Part shown: positions 1 to 5,387 of the stretch, piece by piece
How the letters are laid out: each line of letters opens with the position of its first letter
How positions within the stretch are numbered: position 1 is the stretch's first letter
DNA from: CAZOKO01 sp964580455
GTDB lineage: Bacteria; Desulfobacterota; WTBG01
Assembly: GCA_964580455.1 (NCBI GenBank)
Contig: CAZOKO010000125.1
Span: 1-5,627, forward strand
Reading direction: 5' to 3'
DNA length: 5,627 nt
Position numbers and translations under genes: made by a program
The notes under the pieces: generated by a model
Seen by the model: only the letters and a program-made list of their open reading frames with translations
What the model was told of the DNA's origin: nothing
The model's database searches: none

Positions 1-42
1 CACAAGGGCTTGAAGCTTATTCATTCTGACTGGTTTAAACAT
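1..42 (-). CDS. V-type ATP synthase subunit I, N-terminal fragment (cut by window edge)
   Basis: The first 14 codons of a minus-strand gene start at ATG 42-40 and read MFKPVRMNKLQALV before the window ends. A start of the form M-x-KPVRM-x-K followed by a hydrophobic strand is typical of A/V-type ATPase subunit I (NtpI/AhaI, homologue of eukaryotic subunit a), the membrane stator protein that forms the ion half-channels. The gene begins only 4 nt after the stop of the subunit H gene, and H followed by I is the usual order at the head of archaeal and bacterial V-type ATPase operons. The AAAGGT just before the start, overlapping the ahaH stop codon, could serve as ribosome binding site, although it is very close to the ATG. 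The call rests on position plus 14 residues; the rest of the gene lies outside. Confidence 0.68.
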   Translation of the reverse strand, partial: MFKPVRMNKLQALV

Positions 43-46
43 ACCT

Positions 47-358
47 TTAACCTAGTAACTGCTTGACAATAGTCTCTCTTGCTTTATCCATCTTGGCAGT
101 GGCACTGGATTCCAATGATGCGGTTTCTTCTTCTGCCTGCTTGAGTATCCCTTCGGCTTCTTCCTCAGCTTCTTTCCTGGCCTGTGCTATCATTTTCTGG
201 CCTTCCTTATGAGCTTGTGAGAGTTTTTCCTCTGCTGAACGTTTGGATTCCATGCGGGCACTCTCTATGATTTTCTCCGCCTGCGTCTTGCTCTGTTCAA
301 TTTTAGTTGTTGCCTCTTTCTCAGATGACTTAATTGCTTTTAGTGATTCCAGAACCAT
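47..358 (-). CDS. ahaH: A/V-type ATP synthase peripheral stalk subunit H
   Basis: This 103-residue protein is almost entirely Ala/Glu/Lys/Gln-rich helix with no membrane segment and no cysteine, which predicts one long coiled coil from about residue 5 to 97. Length and composition match subunit H (called G in Thermus) of A/V-type ATP synthases, which pairs with subunit E to form the peripheral stalk holding the catalytic head against rotor torque. The neighbour 4 nt downstream begins like subunit I, the stalk's membrane anchor, so this is probably the first gene of an ATPase operon running out of the window. The start ATG 358-356 is preceded by AAAGGAAG (370-363) at suitable spacing. Low-complexity coiled coils resemble many unrelated proteins, so the assignment depends heavily on the neighbour. 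A perfect TTGACA lies at 490-485 on this strand, but I see no convincing -10 box with it. Confidence 0.75.
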   Translation of the reverse strand: MVLESLKAIKSSEKEATTKIEQSKTQAEKIIESARMESKRSAEEKLSQAHKEGQKMIAQARKEAEEEAEGILKQAEEETASLESSATAKMDKARETIVKQLLG

Positions 359-610
359 AGCGCTTCCTTTTAGAGTTATAATTATTGTAACTGTTCAGCT
401 TTATTACTTTTATTTACCACAGAGACTGCTAAAATTGCAGAGGTGATAAATATCGTGATTCAGTTAGCATATTATGGTGATCTTTGTCAATTTATATCTT
501 AAGATTTCTGCCCTGAACCCTGTTTCATAATTCCTCTTGAGATAGTGTTTCTAATAGGGCGAGTTGCGCAACCGCAACCGTTTTACTAAACCTAAATTTT
601 AAATTTCTTA

Positions 611-638
611 ATCCGGTATCAAGTAACCAGTATCCAGT
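611..638. repeat. Degenerate ATCCAGTATCC-type intergenic repeat after comE
   Basis: The plus strand has GGTATC, then AGTAACC, then AGTATCCAG, a decayed tandem of a unit resembling AGTATCC. The 14-mer AACCAGTATCCAGT at 625-638 recurs exactly, in inverted orientation, at 1751-1764, and related sequence lies at 4073-4094. Its edge coincides with the comE stop codon (TAA, 640-638). The remainder of the 359-637 gap holds no recognised gene; it contains a 10 bp palindrome GTTGCGCAAC at 563-572. Confidence 0.6.
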
Positions 639-1198
639 TAAATTTTATCTTTCCCTTTCATTGCCTCATCCATGAACCTCTTTTTTATAAATCCTGGAAG
701 GAGGGGGATGTGGGGGGCATTGGCTTTAGAAGTGTCGGTTTTTGCAATTAATATCAGTGATTCATCCCGGTGAAGGTCCAGGGTTTTTTGCAGGTCTTCC
801 AGGTTATTAACAGTCTTTACCTCAGGGATGCCTGCAGCACGTGCTATTTTTTCGAGATCTGTTTTGTGTGTAGTGTAAGTGGGCTGATTACCTGTGCTTC
901 CATAGCTCTTATTATCGATGATGATAAGACAGTAATTGTGAGGTGCATGATGGGCAATAGTGGTTAGTGACCCCAGGTTCATGAGAATAGAACCATCTCC
1001 GTCTATGGCATAGACTTTCTTCTTTTGTGCTATGGCTAATCCAAGTCCAATTGAGCTGGCCATGCCCATGGAGCCCAGCATATAAAAACAGGAAGGTTTA
1101 TCATTTAAGGAGTAAAGCTCCCTGCTTGGTAATCCCAGGTTGCAGATGATTAGCCCTTCCATTTTGCTAATTACTTTAATTACCTCAATGCGCTTCAT
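638..1198 (-). CDS. comE: Sulfopyruvate decarboxylase, beta subunit (TPP-binding PP domain)
   Basis: ComE is the thiamine diphosphate-binding subunit of sulfopyruvate decarboxylase, which with ComD converts 3-sulfopyruvate to sulfoacetaldehyde and CO2 in coenzyme M biosynthesis; it is cytosolic. The 186-residue length matches stand-alone archaeal ComE. The TPP/Mg motif is clear: GDG at residues 67-69, followed about 27 residues later by the Asn of IDNKSYG (N96). Upstream lies the LGSMGMASSIGLGLA segment (41-55) characteristic of the PP domain of TPP enzymes, and the C-terminus ends with the family's NAPHIPLLP...KKRF pattern. The ATG at 1198-1196 lies inside the last codons of comD (14 nt overlap), which suggests translational coupling; no strong separate ribosome binding site is visible. 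In some other bacteria the two subunits are fused or serve sulfolactate degradation. Here the presence of comA and comB in the same strand block favours synthesis. Confidence 0.93.
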   Translation of the reverse strand: MKRIEVIKVISKMEGLIICNLGLPSRELYSLNDKPSCFYMLGSMGMASSIGLGLAIAQKKKVYAIDGDGSILMNLGSLTTIAHHAPHNYCLIIIDNKSYGSTGNQPTYTTHKTDLEKIARAAGIPEVKTVNNLEDLQKTLDLHRDESLILIAKTDTSKANAPHIPLLPGFIKKRFMDEAMKGKDKI

Positions 1199-1688
1199 CC
1201 CACAGCTTTCTTAAGAGTATTATTGCAGTGACTCTATTGTTAGCAAAGGCTTTACGGATCATATTCCTCATTTTTATTAAATCATCTCTCTTTTTAATTC
1301 TGACATAGTCAATCCTGGCAGCCTTGAGGAGATTAGAAGTTGCTTTGCCCATGGGCATTTGTGCCAGGACCTTTTCTCCTTTTCCACCCCTTTGGCTTAT
1401 GATGAGAGGAAGAGGAAGCCCGTAGAGTTTTGTCAAAGATAGGAGGGCATTAATAGAGTTGCCCAGCCCTGAATTTTGCATTAGGATGGCCGGTTTCTTA
1501 CCTCCCAGAGAGGCACCGGCTGCTATCCCTACACCTTCTTCCTCTCTGGTTACAGGAATGTGAGTTACAGGAGTTGTCTCTAATCTTTTAAGAACACCTG
1601 CTAACATAATGCAGGGGACACTACAAACTAAATGAATGCCTTCATCAAGCAGGATATTTACAATTTCATTATCAATGATAGGATTCAT
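1185..1688 (-). CDS. comD: Sulfopyruvate decarboxylase, alpha subunit (Pyr domain)
   Basis: ComD supplies the pyrimidine-binding half of the TPP site completed by ComE. The protein (167-168 residues) matches the usual stand-alone length. Visible motifs are SVPC near residue 24, the VTREEEGVGIAAGA segment (about 47-60) carrying the conserved Glu that contacts the TPP pyrimidine, and the MQNSGLGNSINALLSL segment (71-86), diagnostic of this family. The start is ambiguous by one codon: TTG at 1691-1689 directly precedes ATG at 1688-1686. An AGG lies 7 nt before the TTG and 10 nt before the ATG, so either could be used; I chose the ATG. The stop lies 14 nt inside comE. Upstream, about 180 bp of repeat-rich sequence separates it from comB, so it is uncertain whether comAB and comDE share one transcript. 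ComC, the dehydrogenase that would supply its substrate, is not in the window. Confidence 0.93.
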   Translation of the reverse strand: MNPIIDNEIVNILLDEGIHLVCSVPCIMLAGVLKRLETTPVTHIPVTREEEGVGIAAGASLGGKKPAILMQNSGLGNSINALLSLTKLYGLPLPLIISQRGGKGEKVLAQMPMGKATSNLLKAARIDYVRIKKRDDLIKMRNMIRKAFANNRVTAIILLRKLWDEAH

Positions 1689-1745
1689 CAATCTAAAGCC
1701 TGAATTTTAAGATGCACCATAAGTAACTTAGAGCGCTTATAGGAC

Positions 1746-1770
1746 AAGTTACTGGATACTGGTTGCAAGT
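1746..1770. repeat. Second copy of the ACTGGATACTGGTT repeat
   Basis: The 14-mer ACTGGATACTGGTT at 1751-1764 is an exact inverted copy of the sequence at 625-638 beyond comE. The two copies therefore bracket comDE as a widely spaced inverted pair. No coding signal crosses it. Confidence 0.6.
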
Positions 1771-1786
1771 TCAATACATAACGATG

Positions 1787-1840
1787 TGTGATGTGAGATC
1801 TGTGATATGGGATAAAATCAATCGCACATCCCATATCACA
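1787..1840. repeat. Long inverted repeat with adjoining 14 bp tandem unit, between comB and comD
   Basis: TGTGATATGGGAT at 1801-1813 is the perfect reverse complement of ATCCCATATCACA at 1828-1840, giving a 13 bp stem with a 14 nt loop. Immediately before it, TGTGATGTGAGATC (1787-1800) is a tandem near-copy of TGTGATATGGGATA (1801-1814), 3 mismatches in 14. No T-run follows on either strand, so it is not a standard intrinsic terminator. It may be a processing or attenuation hairpin, or a small mobile or decayed repeat. The open frame across this gap on the minus strand is built from the repeats and is not credible as a gene. Confidence 0.7.
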
Positions 1841-1872
1841 CACCACAAATCCCTCTATCCCGAAATCCAAAA

Positions 1873-2520
1873 TCAAGTGTACTTAGTAATAACCCCTTTC
1901 CTGTATAAAGGAACCACTTTATACTTATCCACCTGCGTGATGAACTTCACGTCATCTCCGTAACCTATATCAGATAAATGTCTGGCTGCCAGGGAATGGG
2001 TAATCATCTTTTGGATTAATCCCTTTTGCAGCTTTATCCCTTTTAGACTCATCATGAGTGCTAAAGCAACGCCTAAATCTTCTGTTACCCCATGTGTCCC
2101 ACCAGCAGCTACTATGTTAACTTTTTGCTCTGGAAAAATTTTACTAACAGCAGTAAGATTGAGACTGGAGCAAATACAGGCATTCTCAAGATGTGCCAGA
2201 ACTCTGGTAAGGTTGCTTGTAGTTAATACCATCTTTTTTACAGGATGATTTTTGATGGTGTTAAGAAACTCAACGGGAGAATTTCCCAGGTCAAAACCTG
2301 GTATTTTAACCCCTTTTCGTTCACCGACTGTCGTGTACCTTTTCTTCTTCAATTTAAATGCATCATCTATACTGGTGGTTATAAGAATTTCTTTCACCCC
2401 ATGTGCCAGAGCCGTTACAATCGTGCTAGATGCCCTTAAAACATCGATGATTACACAGCACTCATTATGTTTTGTGCTTTTTGCTCCTCTCACCCCCATG
2501 CTGATTCTACAGCTTTCCAA
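1873..2520 (-). CDS. comB: 2-phosphosulfolactate phosphatase
   Basis: ComB is a Mg-dependent phosphatase that hydrolyses (R)-2-phospho-3-sulfolactate to sulfolactate, the second step of the PEP route to coenzyme M. At 215 residues it is slightly shorter than typical members. Family motifs in order: CVIIDVLRASST (22-33), VGERKGVKIPGFDLGNSPVEF (65-85), LTTSNLTRVL (99-108), AAGGTHGVTEDLGVA (138-152) and a late GYGDDVKF. Most members read TTxNGTRA where this one has TTSNLTRV, so a usually conserved Gly is Leu. The start is TTG 2520-2518: it sits 6 nt after AGGAG and keeps the CRISMG strand that opens the family fold, which the first internal ATG (2499-2497) would delete. It overlaps the end of comA by 14 nt, implying coupled translation. 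Its stop codon runs into repeat-like sequence (ATCCAAAATCAAGTGT), so the last few residues may derive from a repeat. Confidence 0.92.
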   Translation of the reverse strand: MESCRISMGVRGAKSTKHNECCVIIDVLRASSTIVTALAHGVKEILITTSIDDAFKLKKKRYTTVGERKGVKIPGFDLGNSPVEFLNTIKNHPVKKMVLTTSNLTRVLAHLENACICSSLNLTAVSKIFPEQKVNIVAAGGTHGVTEDLGVALALMMSLKGIKLQKGLIQKMITHSLAARHLSDIGYGDDVKFITQVDKYKVVPLYRKGVITKYT

Positions 2521-3280
2521 GGGTATCTCCTCTCAAGCCCCTCCTGAGTGTTTCGAGAGGGATGACATCATCGGGTCGGATGTTTCCCAGATTGACATTG
2601 ATCCCAAGGTTAAGGATGAGATGGACTTGTTGACTTTTGTATGGTGCTTCGAAGATAATGTTTTCCACGCCGATTTCTGAAACGAGTGATTTGACCATCT
2701 CTTCTTTTACACTTCCCTTGTCATCATAGATACCTAAACCCTTTCCCCCCTCCCGTGCCTCGATAATTATTTTACAAGCTCCTGCTGCCATATCGTACTG
2801 TGCTTCTTCGATCCTGTCCTCTAATGTGAGCTTAGCATCTTTAATGGGATCTTTCCTGCCAATTTCAGAGAAGACTTCAAAACCAAGCTCTTTAGCTTCC
2901 TTAATTAATTTTTGTTTGTCTTTCCTGTTTATAGTGACAACTCCATTGGAGACCTCGATAGAATTCATTCCTATTTCTTTAGCCGATTGGAAGTACTCGG
3001 TTACTTTACCCTGCTGATATGCGATCTCCAGGATAGTACCCCCATTGCTTACCATAATCTGGTTGTCCCGATAGAGCTTTATTTTTTTCTTTATGATTTC
3101 CTCCGGGATTAACCTGGATGTTCCCCATCCCAGTTTGATGAGATCGATATAGTCTTTTGCCTGCTCTATCAGGTCACAGGCTGCATGATAGCCTGTACCT
3201 CTGTCAAGCAGAGTAGTCAGCCCTGTTTTCCTGGGCTTTTCTTCTCTTGAAGGTATCGCAATTATTTCAAATGCTTTCAT
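2507..3280 (-). CDS. comA: Phosphosulfolactate synthase
   Basis: ComA condenses sulfite with phosphoenolpyruvate to form (R)-2-phospho-3-sulfolactate, the first committed step of PEP-dependent coenzyme M synthesis; the fold is a TIM barrel. The 257 residues match the usual length of about 250-260. Recognisable blocks are KPRKTGLTTLLDRG (15-28), DYIDLIKLGWGTS (43-55), GGTILEIAYQQGKV (80-93), SIEVSNG (107-113), SEIGRKDP (138-145), IIIEAREGGKGLGIYD (171-186), IFEAPYKSQQV (209-219) and NVNLGNIRPDDVIPLETLRRGLRGDT at the end. The ATG at 3280-3278 follows AAAGGT at a good distance. It heads the com block and overlaps comB. Bacillus homologues (YitD) make spore sulfolactate, so ComA and ComB alone would not prove coenzyme M synthesis; the adjoining ComD and ComE make that purpose much more likely. 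Confidence 0.95.
   Translation of the reverse strand: MKAFEIIAIPSREEKPRKTGLTTLLDRGTGYHAACDLIEQAKDYIDLIKLGWGTSRLIPEEIIKKKIKLYRDNQIMVSNGGTILEIAYQQGKVTEYFQSAKEIGMNSIEVSNGVVTINRKDKQKLIKEAKELGFEVFSEIGRKDPIKDAKLTLEDRIEEAQYDMAAGACKIIIEAREGGKGLGIYDDKGSVKEEMVKSLVSEIGVENIIFEAPYKSQQVHLILNLGINVNLGNIRPDDVIPLETLRRGLRGDTLGKL
2526..2533 (-). promoter_or_regulatory. Ribosome binding site of comB, fixing its TTG start
   Basis: AGAGGAGA on the minus strand lies inside the 3' end of comA. Its AGGAG core is 6 nt from the TTG at 2520. It is the strongest Shine-Dalgarno match in the com cluster and decides the start in favour of TTG over the downstream ATG. Confidence 0.7.
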
Positions 3281-3328
3281 TTCTACCTTTCTTATAAAGA
3301 GCGTTTTACACCGTTCTCGATTGCAAAT

Positions 3329-3402
3329 TCAGGAATTTAGGGATTTAGGAATTTTAAACAGCAATTCCTCAATCCTGCAATTCCTCAATTCCTTAATCCC
3401 TC
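3329..3402. repeat. Imperfect GGAATTNA/GGGATTNA tandem and inverted repeat between queH and comA
   Basis: On the plus strand, GGAATTT, GGGATTT and GGAATTT units at 3332-3354 are followed by repeated AATTCCTCAAT and AATTCCTTAATCCC units at 3363-3400. The two halves are inverted: AGGGATTTAGGAATT (3339-3353) pairs with AATTCCTTAATCCCT (3387-3401) at 14 of 15 positions. The unit period is about 8-9 bp. No T-run follows, and no ORF uses it. Confidence 0.7.
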
Positions 3403-3467
3403 TCTTTGTATATGATTTCGGGCTGGTTTTCAACTTATAATATTGTTCTATCTTTGCCAGTGTTTTT

Positions 3468-4037
3468 TTATGAACCATAGAACCTCATTTTTTTGCTGTA
3501 AACGCATCCGCAGTAGCTCTGGCGATAGAAGTCATGCTTTTTGCTCAGTTCGCAACTCTTTTTAAATCCGTCATGCTTTTTAAAATCAGCCTCATAAAAG
3601 GCTATGGGATATTTCTTCTGCAGTTCATGTCCAATCTGGTTAATGACCATAGCTTTCTTGTGGGGACTGACTGTTAAAGTAGTGGTAAAGTGTTTGAACC
3701 CGTTTGGTTGGGCAACGCGTGCTGCTTTCTCCATTCTCATCCGGTAACAGAGTTCGCATCGTTTACCGCCTTCTTTTTCATCTTCCAACCCTTTCGTTAT
3801 ATAGAACCACCGGTCTGTATCGTAGTCTCCTATCATCAGTTCAACAGAAACCTTTTTGCAGAATTGTTCCATTTCTTCCAATCGGCGCCGATATTCTTCG
3901 ATAGGGTGAATGTTGGGATTATAGAAGAAGACACTTACCTCAAATTCTCTTTGGAGAATTTCAATCACGTGGGGAGAACAGGGAGCACAACAGGTGTGAA
4001 GTAGTAACCGCTCTTTATTTCTCAATTGAACATGCAT
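3468..4037 (-). CDS. queH: Epoxyqueuosine reductase QueH (DUF208 family)
   Basis: QueH performs the last step of queuosine synthesis, reducing epoxyqueuosine in the tRNA anticodon to queuosine; it is the non-cobalamin alternative to QueG and carries an iron-sulfur cluster. The 189-residue protein shows the family signatures: LLLHTCCAPCSPHVIE (11-26) with Cys16, Cys17 and Cys20, the FYNPNIHPIEEYRRR segment (38-52), D71-Y-D73 in the IGDYDTDRW segment, GGKRCELCYRMR (90-101) with Cys94 and Cys97, FTTTLTVSPHK (117-127), and SYCGCVYS near the end with Cys176 and Cys178. No expected cysteine is missing. The ATG at 4037 follows AAAGGGA at short spacing. The radical SAM gene ends 65 bp upstream on the same strand, so co-transcription is possible, but I see no functional link. 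No other queuosine genes are present. QueH argues for a bacterial host. Confidence 0.93.
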   Translation of the reverse strand: MHVQLRNKERLLLHTCCAPCSPHVIEILQREFEVSVFFYNPNIHPIEEYRRRLEEMEQFCKKVSVELMIGDYDTDRWFYITKGLEDEKEGGKRCELCYRMRMEKAARVAQPNGFKHFTTTLTVSPHKKAMVINQIGHELQKKYPIAFYEADFKKHDGFKKSCELSKKHDFYRQSYCGCVYSKKMRFYGS

Positions 4038-4072
4038 GGGAATCCCTTTTTTTGGAGGTGGGGTAATGCAAT

Positions 4073-4094
4073 GTATCCAGAATCAAGTATCCAG
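4073..4094. repeat. Direct repeat GTATCCAG between the radical SAM gene and queH
   Basis: GTATCCAG occurs at 4073-4080 and again at 4087-4094, separated by AATCAA (14 bp period). The sequence ATCCAGAATCAAGTAT resembles ATCCAAAATCAAGTGT at the comB stop codon (14 of 16 positions) and belongs with the repeats near 611-638 and 1746-1770. Confidence 0.55.
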
Positions 4095-4102
4095 CCTCCC
4101 TG

Positions 4103-5011
4103 CTATTGCACGGGCTTCCCATACCGAAATATCTTCCTCCCTGTGAGAATTGATTCAATATGCCACTTATAGGCCAGTGAGATTTCGGTGTGGGCAGCAA
4201 AACCGCACATTTTACATTGAATATCTCCTCTCCCCTTTACATAGCATCCCAGATTGATGCTGCCGTCTGGTTCTACGTTAGCCAGCATCCAGTCCTGGCA
4301 GTCCCAGCTATTATCTTTTAAGGACTCAAGACAGAGATAAGAATCAATAATGGGGTATCCTGCTTTTTTTAGAGAGATGAGATTGTCCAGTACCTCTCTC
4401 CTTTCTTCAAAAGAGGGTGTCAGTGTAGCCCCTTTTTCATAGGGGTAGTGAAACTGGATAGTGATTCCTTTGATTTTGCCGGTGAGGAACTTCACAAGTT
4501 CAGGGACTTCCTGATAGTTAGTGCGATTAATAGTAATATTTGCATAAATATTTGGATGAGAGGAGGTTTGAATATTCTCCATGATTTTATCAAAGCAGTT
4601 CCCTCGTATCTGGTTGTGAGTTTCCTTAAGACCGTCAATACTTATCCAGATAGTGTGGGTTTTGACAGTGAGGGGGAAGGTTCCATTGGTAGTAATCCCT
4701 ACGCTCATGAACAGAGATTTTGCAAATTCCACTACGTCATGAATGGTATGCTCTCCGTCCTTCCAGAGGAAAGGTTCTCCACCTTCCATGATAAGGATTC
4801 TTATTCCCAGTTGATGAAGGGTTGAAAGTATATTTTTAACCTGACTAAAGGTGAGCATCTTTTGGGAGTTGCGTTTCCAGAAAGGGCAGTGAAGACAGCT
4901 AAGATTACAGCGGTTGGTAATCTTAAACCCGGCTAAAATAGGACTCCTCTTTTGAAAAAAACTGCACTTTAGATAGTAGGTAAAGAAGTATAAGTACCAG
5001 GGTAATCTCAT
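4103..5011 (-). CDS. Radical SAM enzyme with SPASM/twitch-like C-terminal cysteines
   Basis: A 302-residue radical SAM protein. Residues 28-45 carry the cluster motif CNLSCLHC (Cys35, Cys39, Cys42), which binds the [4Fe-4S] cluster that cleaves S-adenosylmethionine. MEGGEP (75-80) is the SAM-binding GGE motif, TTNG (107-110) and SIDGLKETHNQIRG (124-137) are the typical later barrel strands. Five further cysteines sit at 227, 238, 256, 266 and 269; the last two form CKMC, and they flank NVEPDGSINLGC, the pattern seen in SPASM or twitch domains that hold auxiliary Fe-S clusters. Such enzymes often modify peptides or maturate proteins, but I cannot name the substrate. The ATG 5011-5009 is the first possible start, since an in-frame TAA lies 6 nt upstream; no clear Shine-Dalgarno precedes it. 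No convincing precursor peptide gene is adjacent. It may be co-transcribed with queH. Confidence 0.85.
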   Translation of the reverse strand: MRLPWYLYFFTYYLKCSFFQKRSPILAGFKITNRCNLSCLHCPFWKRNSQKMLTFSQVKNILSTLHQLGIRILIMEGGEPFLWKDGEHTIHDVVEFAKSLFMSVGITTNGTFPLTVKTHTIWISIDGLKETHNQIRGNCFDKIMENIQTSSHPNIYANITINRTNYQEVPELVKFLTGKIKGITIQFHYPYEKGATLTPSFEERREVLDNLISLKKAGYPIIDSYLCLESLKDNSWDCQDWMLANVEPDGSINLGCYVKGRGDIQCKMCGFAAHTEISLAYKWHIESILTGRKIFRYGKPVQ

Positions 5012-5202
5012 TTTTTACAGGAAGAGTCAATTAGAAGTTTAAGCTGACAAAACTTTTACCCTCTCCTTTTATCAGCTTTATCTAAAGTGTTCAAGGATTA
5101 TGTGGTGATTCTGAGCAACATCCCTTTCTCCTTCATTAAAGTTTTTTCACAGTAATGCCGATATGTGTATATGTTGATAGCTTTTTCATTTTTTTATCTT
5201 AG

Positions 5203-5236
5203 AGGGGATTGATGTTCATGGCATCATCCCCTTTTT
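5203..5236 (+). terminator. Intrinsic (Rho-independent) terminator
   Basis: AGGGGATTGATG (5203-5214) pairs with CATCATCCCCT (5222-5232), an 11 bp stem with one bulged T and a 7 nt loop, and a run of five T follows at 5232-5236. The T-run is only on the plus strand, so the terminator serves a rightward transcript. No plus-strand protein gene lies before it, which leaves either a small RNA starting in 5040-5150 or a block against antisense transcription. Confidence 0.65.
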
Positions 5237-5359
5237 GTTATAAACCCAAATAAATAAGCCTTCTAAAAGGTTTGATATCTAACGTGGGAACCTCAGAGGT
5301 TAATTTAGCAAAAAGAAAAACATATTGAAATTCATACTTTTATCTCTGGAGGAATTTCC

Positions 5360-5387
5360 TTGACAGAATTATTTTTTCTGGTAAAGT
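5360..5387 (+). promoter_or_regulatory. Sigma70-like promoter for the small membrane-protein gene
   Basis: A perfect -35 box TTGACA (5360-5365) is followed after 16 nt by TAAAGT (5382-5387), which matches the -10 consensus at 4 of 6 positions. Transcription would start near 5394, about 50 nt before the ATG at 5447. The proposed -10 box overlaps the left edge of the palindrome at 5386-5408, so a protein bound there would compete with RNA polymerase. Confidence 0.45.

Noticed and set aside
563..572. Palindrome GTTGCGCAAC as an operator for the ATPase operon.
   Set aside because: It is about 200 bp before ahaH, upstream of the TTGACA element and without a second copy; a 10 bp palindrome alone is weak evidence.
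1688..1876. A 62-codon minus-strand open frame between comB and comD, starting at TTG over the comB stop.
   Set aside because: It is composed of the intergenic repeats and the 13 bp hairpin, has no ribosome binding site of its own and no recognisable protein pattern.
2252..2680. A 142-codon plus-strand frame opposite comA and comB.
   Set aside because: It is the complement of two well-conserved genes; its length reflects their codon structure rather than coding.
3329..3402. The short-unit array considered as a CRISPR array.
   Set aside because: Units are 8-9 bp and imperfect, with no spacers of uniform length and no cas genes nearby.
3690..4004. A 104-codon plus-strand frame opposite queH.
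   Set aside because: It is antisense to a gene with complete QueH motifs and has no similarity I recognise.
4448..4825. A 125-codon plus-strand frame opposite the radical SAM gene.
   Set aside because: It is antisense to the radical SAM core, which carries all expected motifs.
5136..5189. Minus-strand 17-codon frame (MKKLSTYTHIGITVKKL) followed by an overlapping 12-codon frame, considered as a precursor peptide for the radical SAM enzyme.
   Set aside because: Neither has a ribosome binding site, neither contains cysteine or a leader/core pattern, and the frames are short enough for chance in AT-rich DNA.
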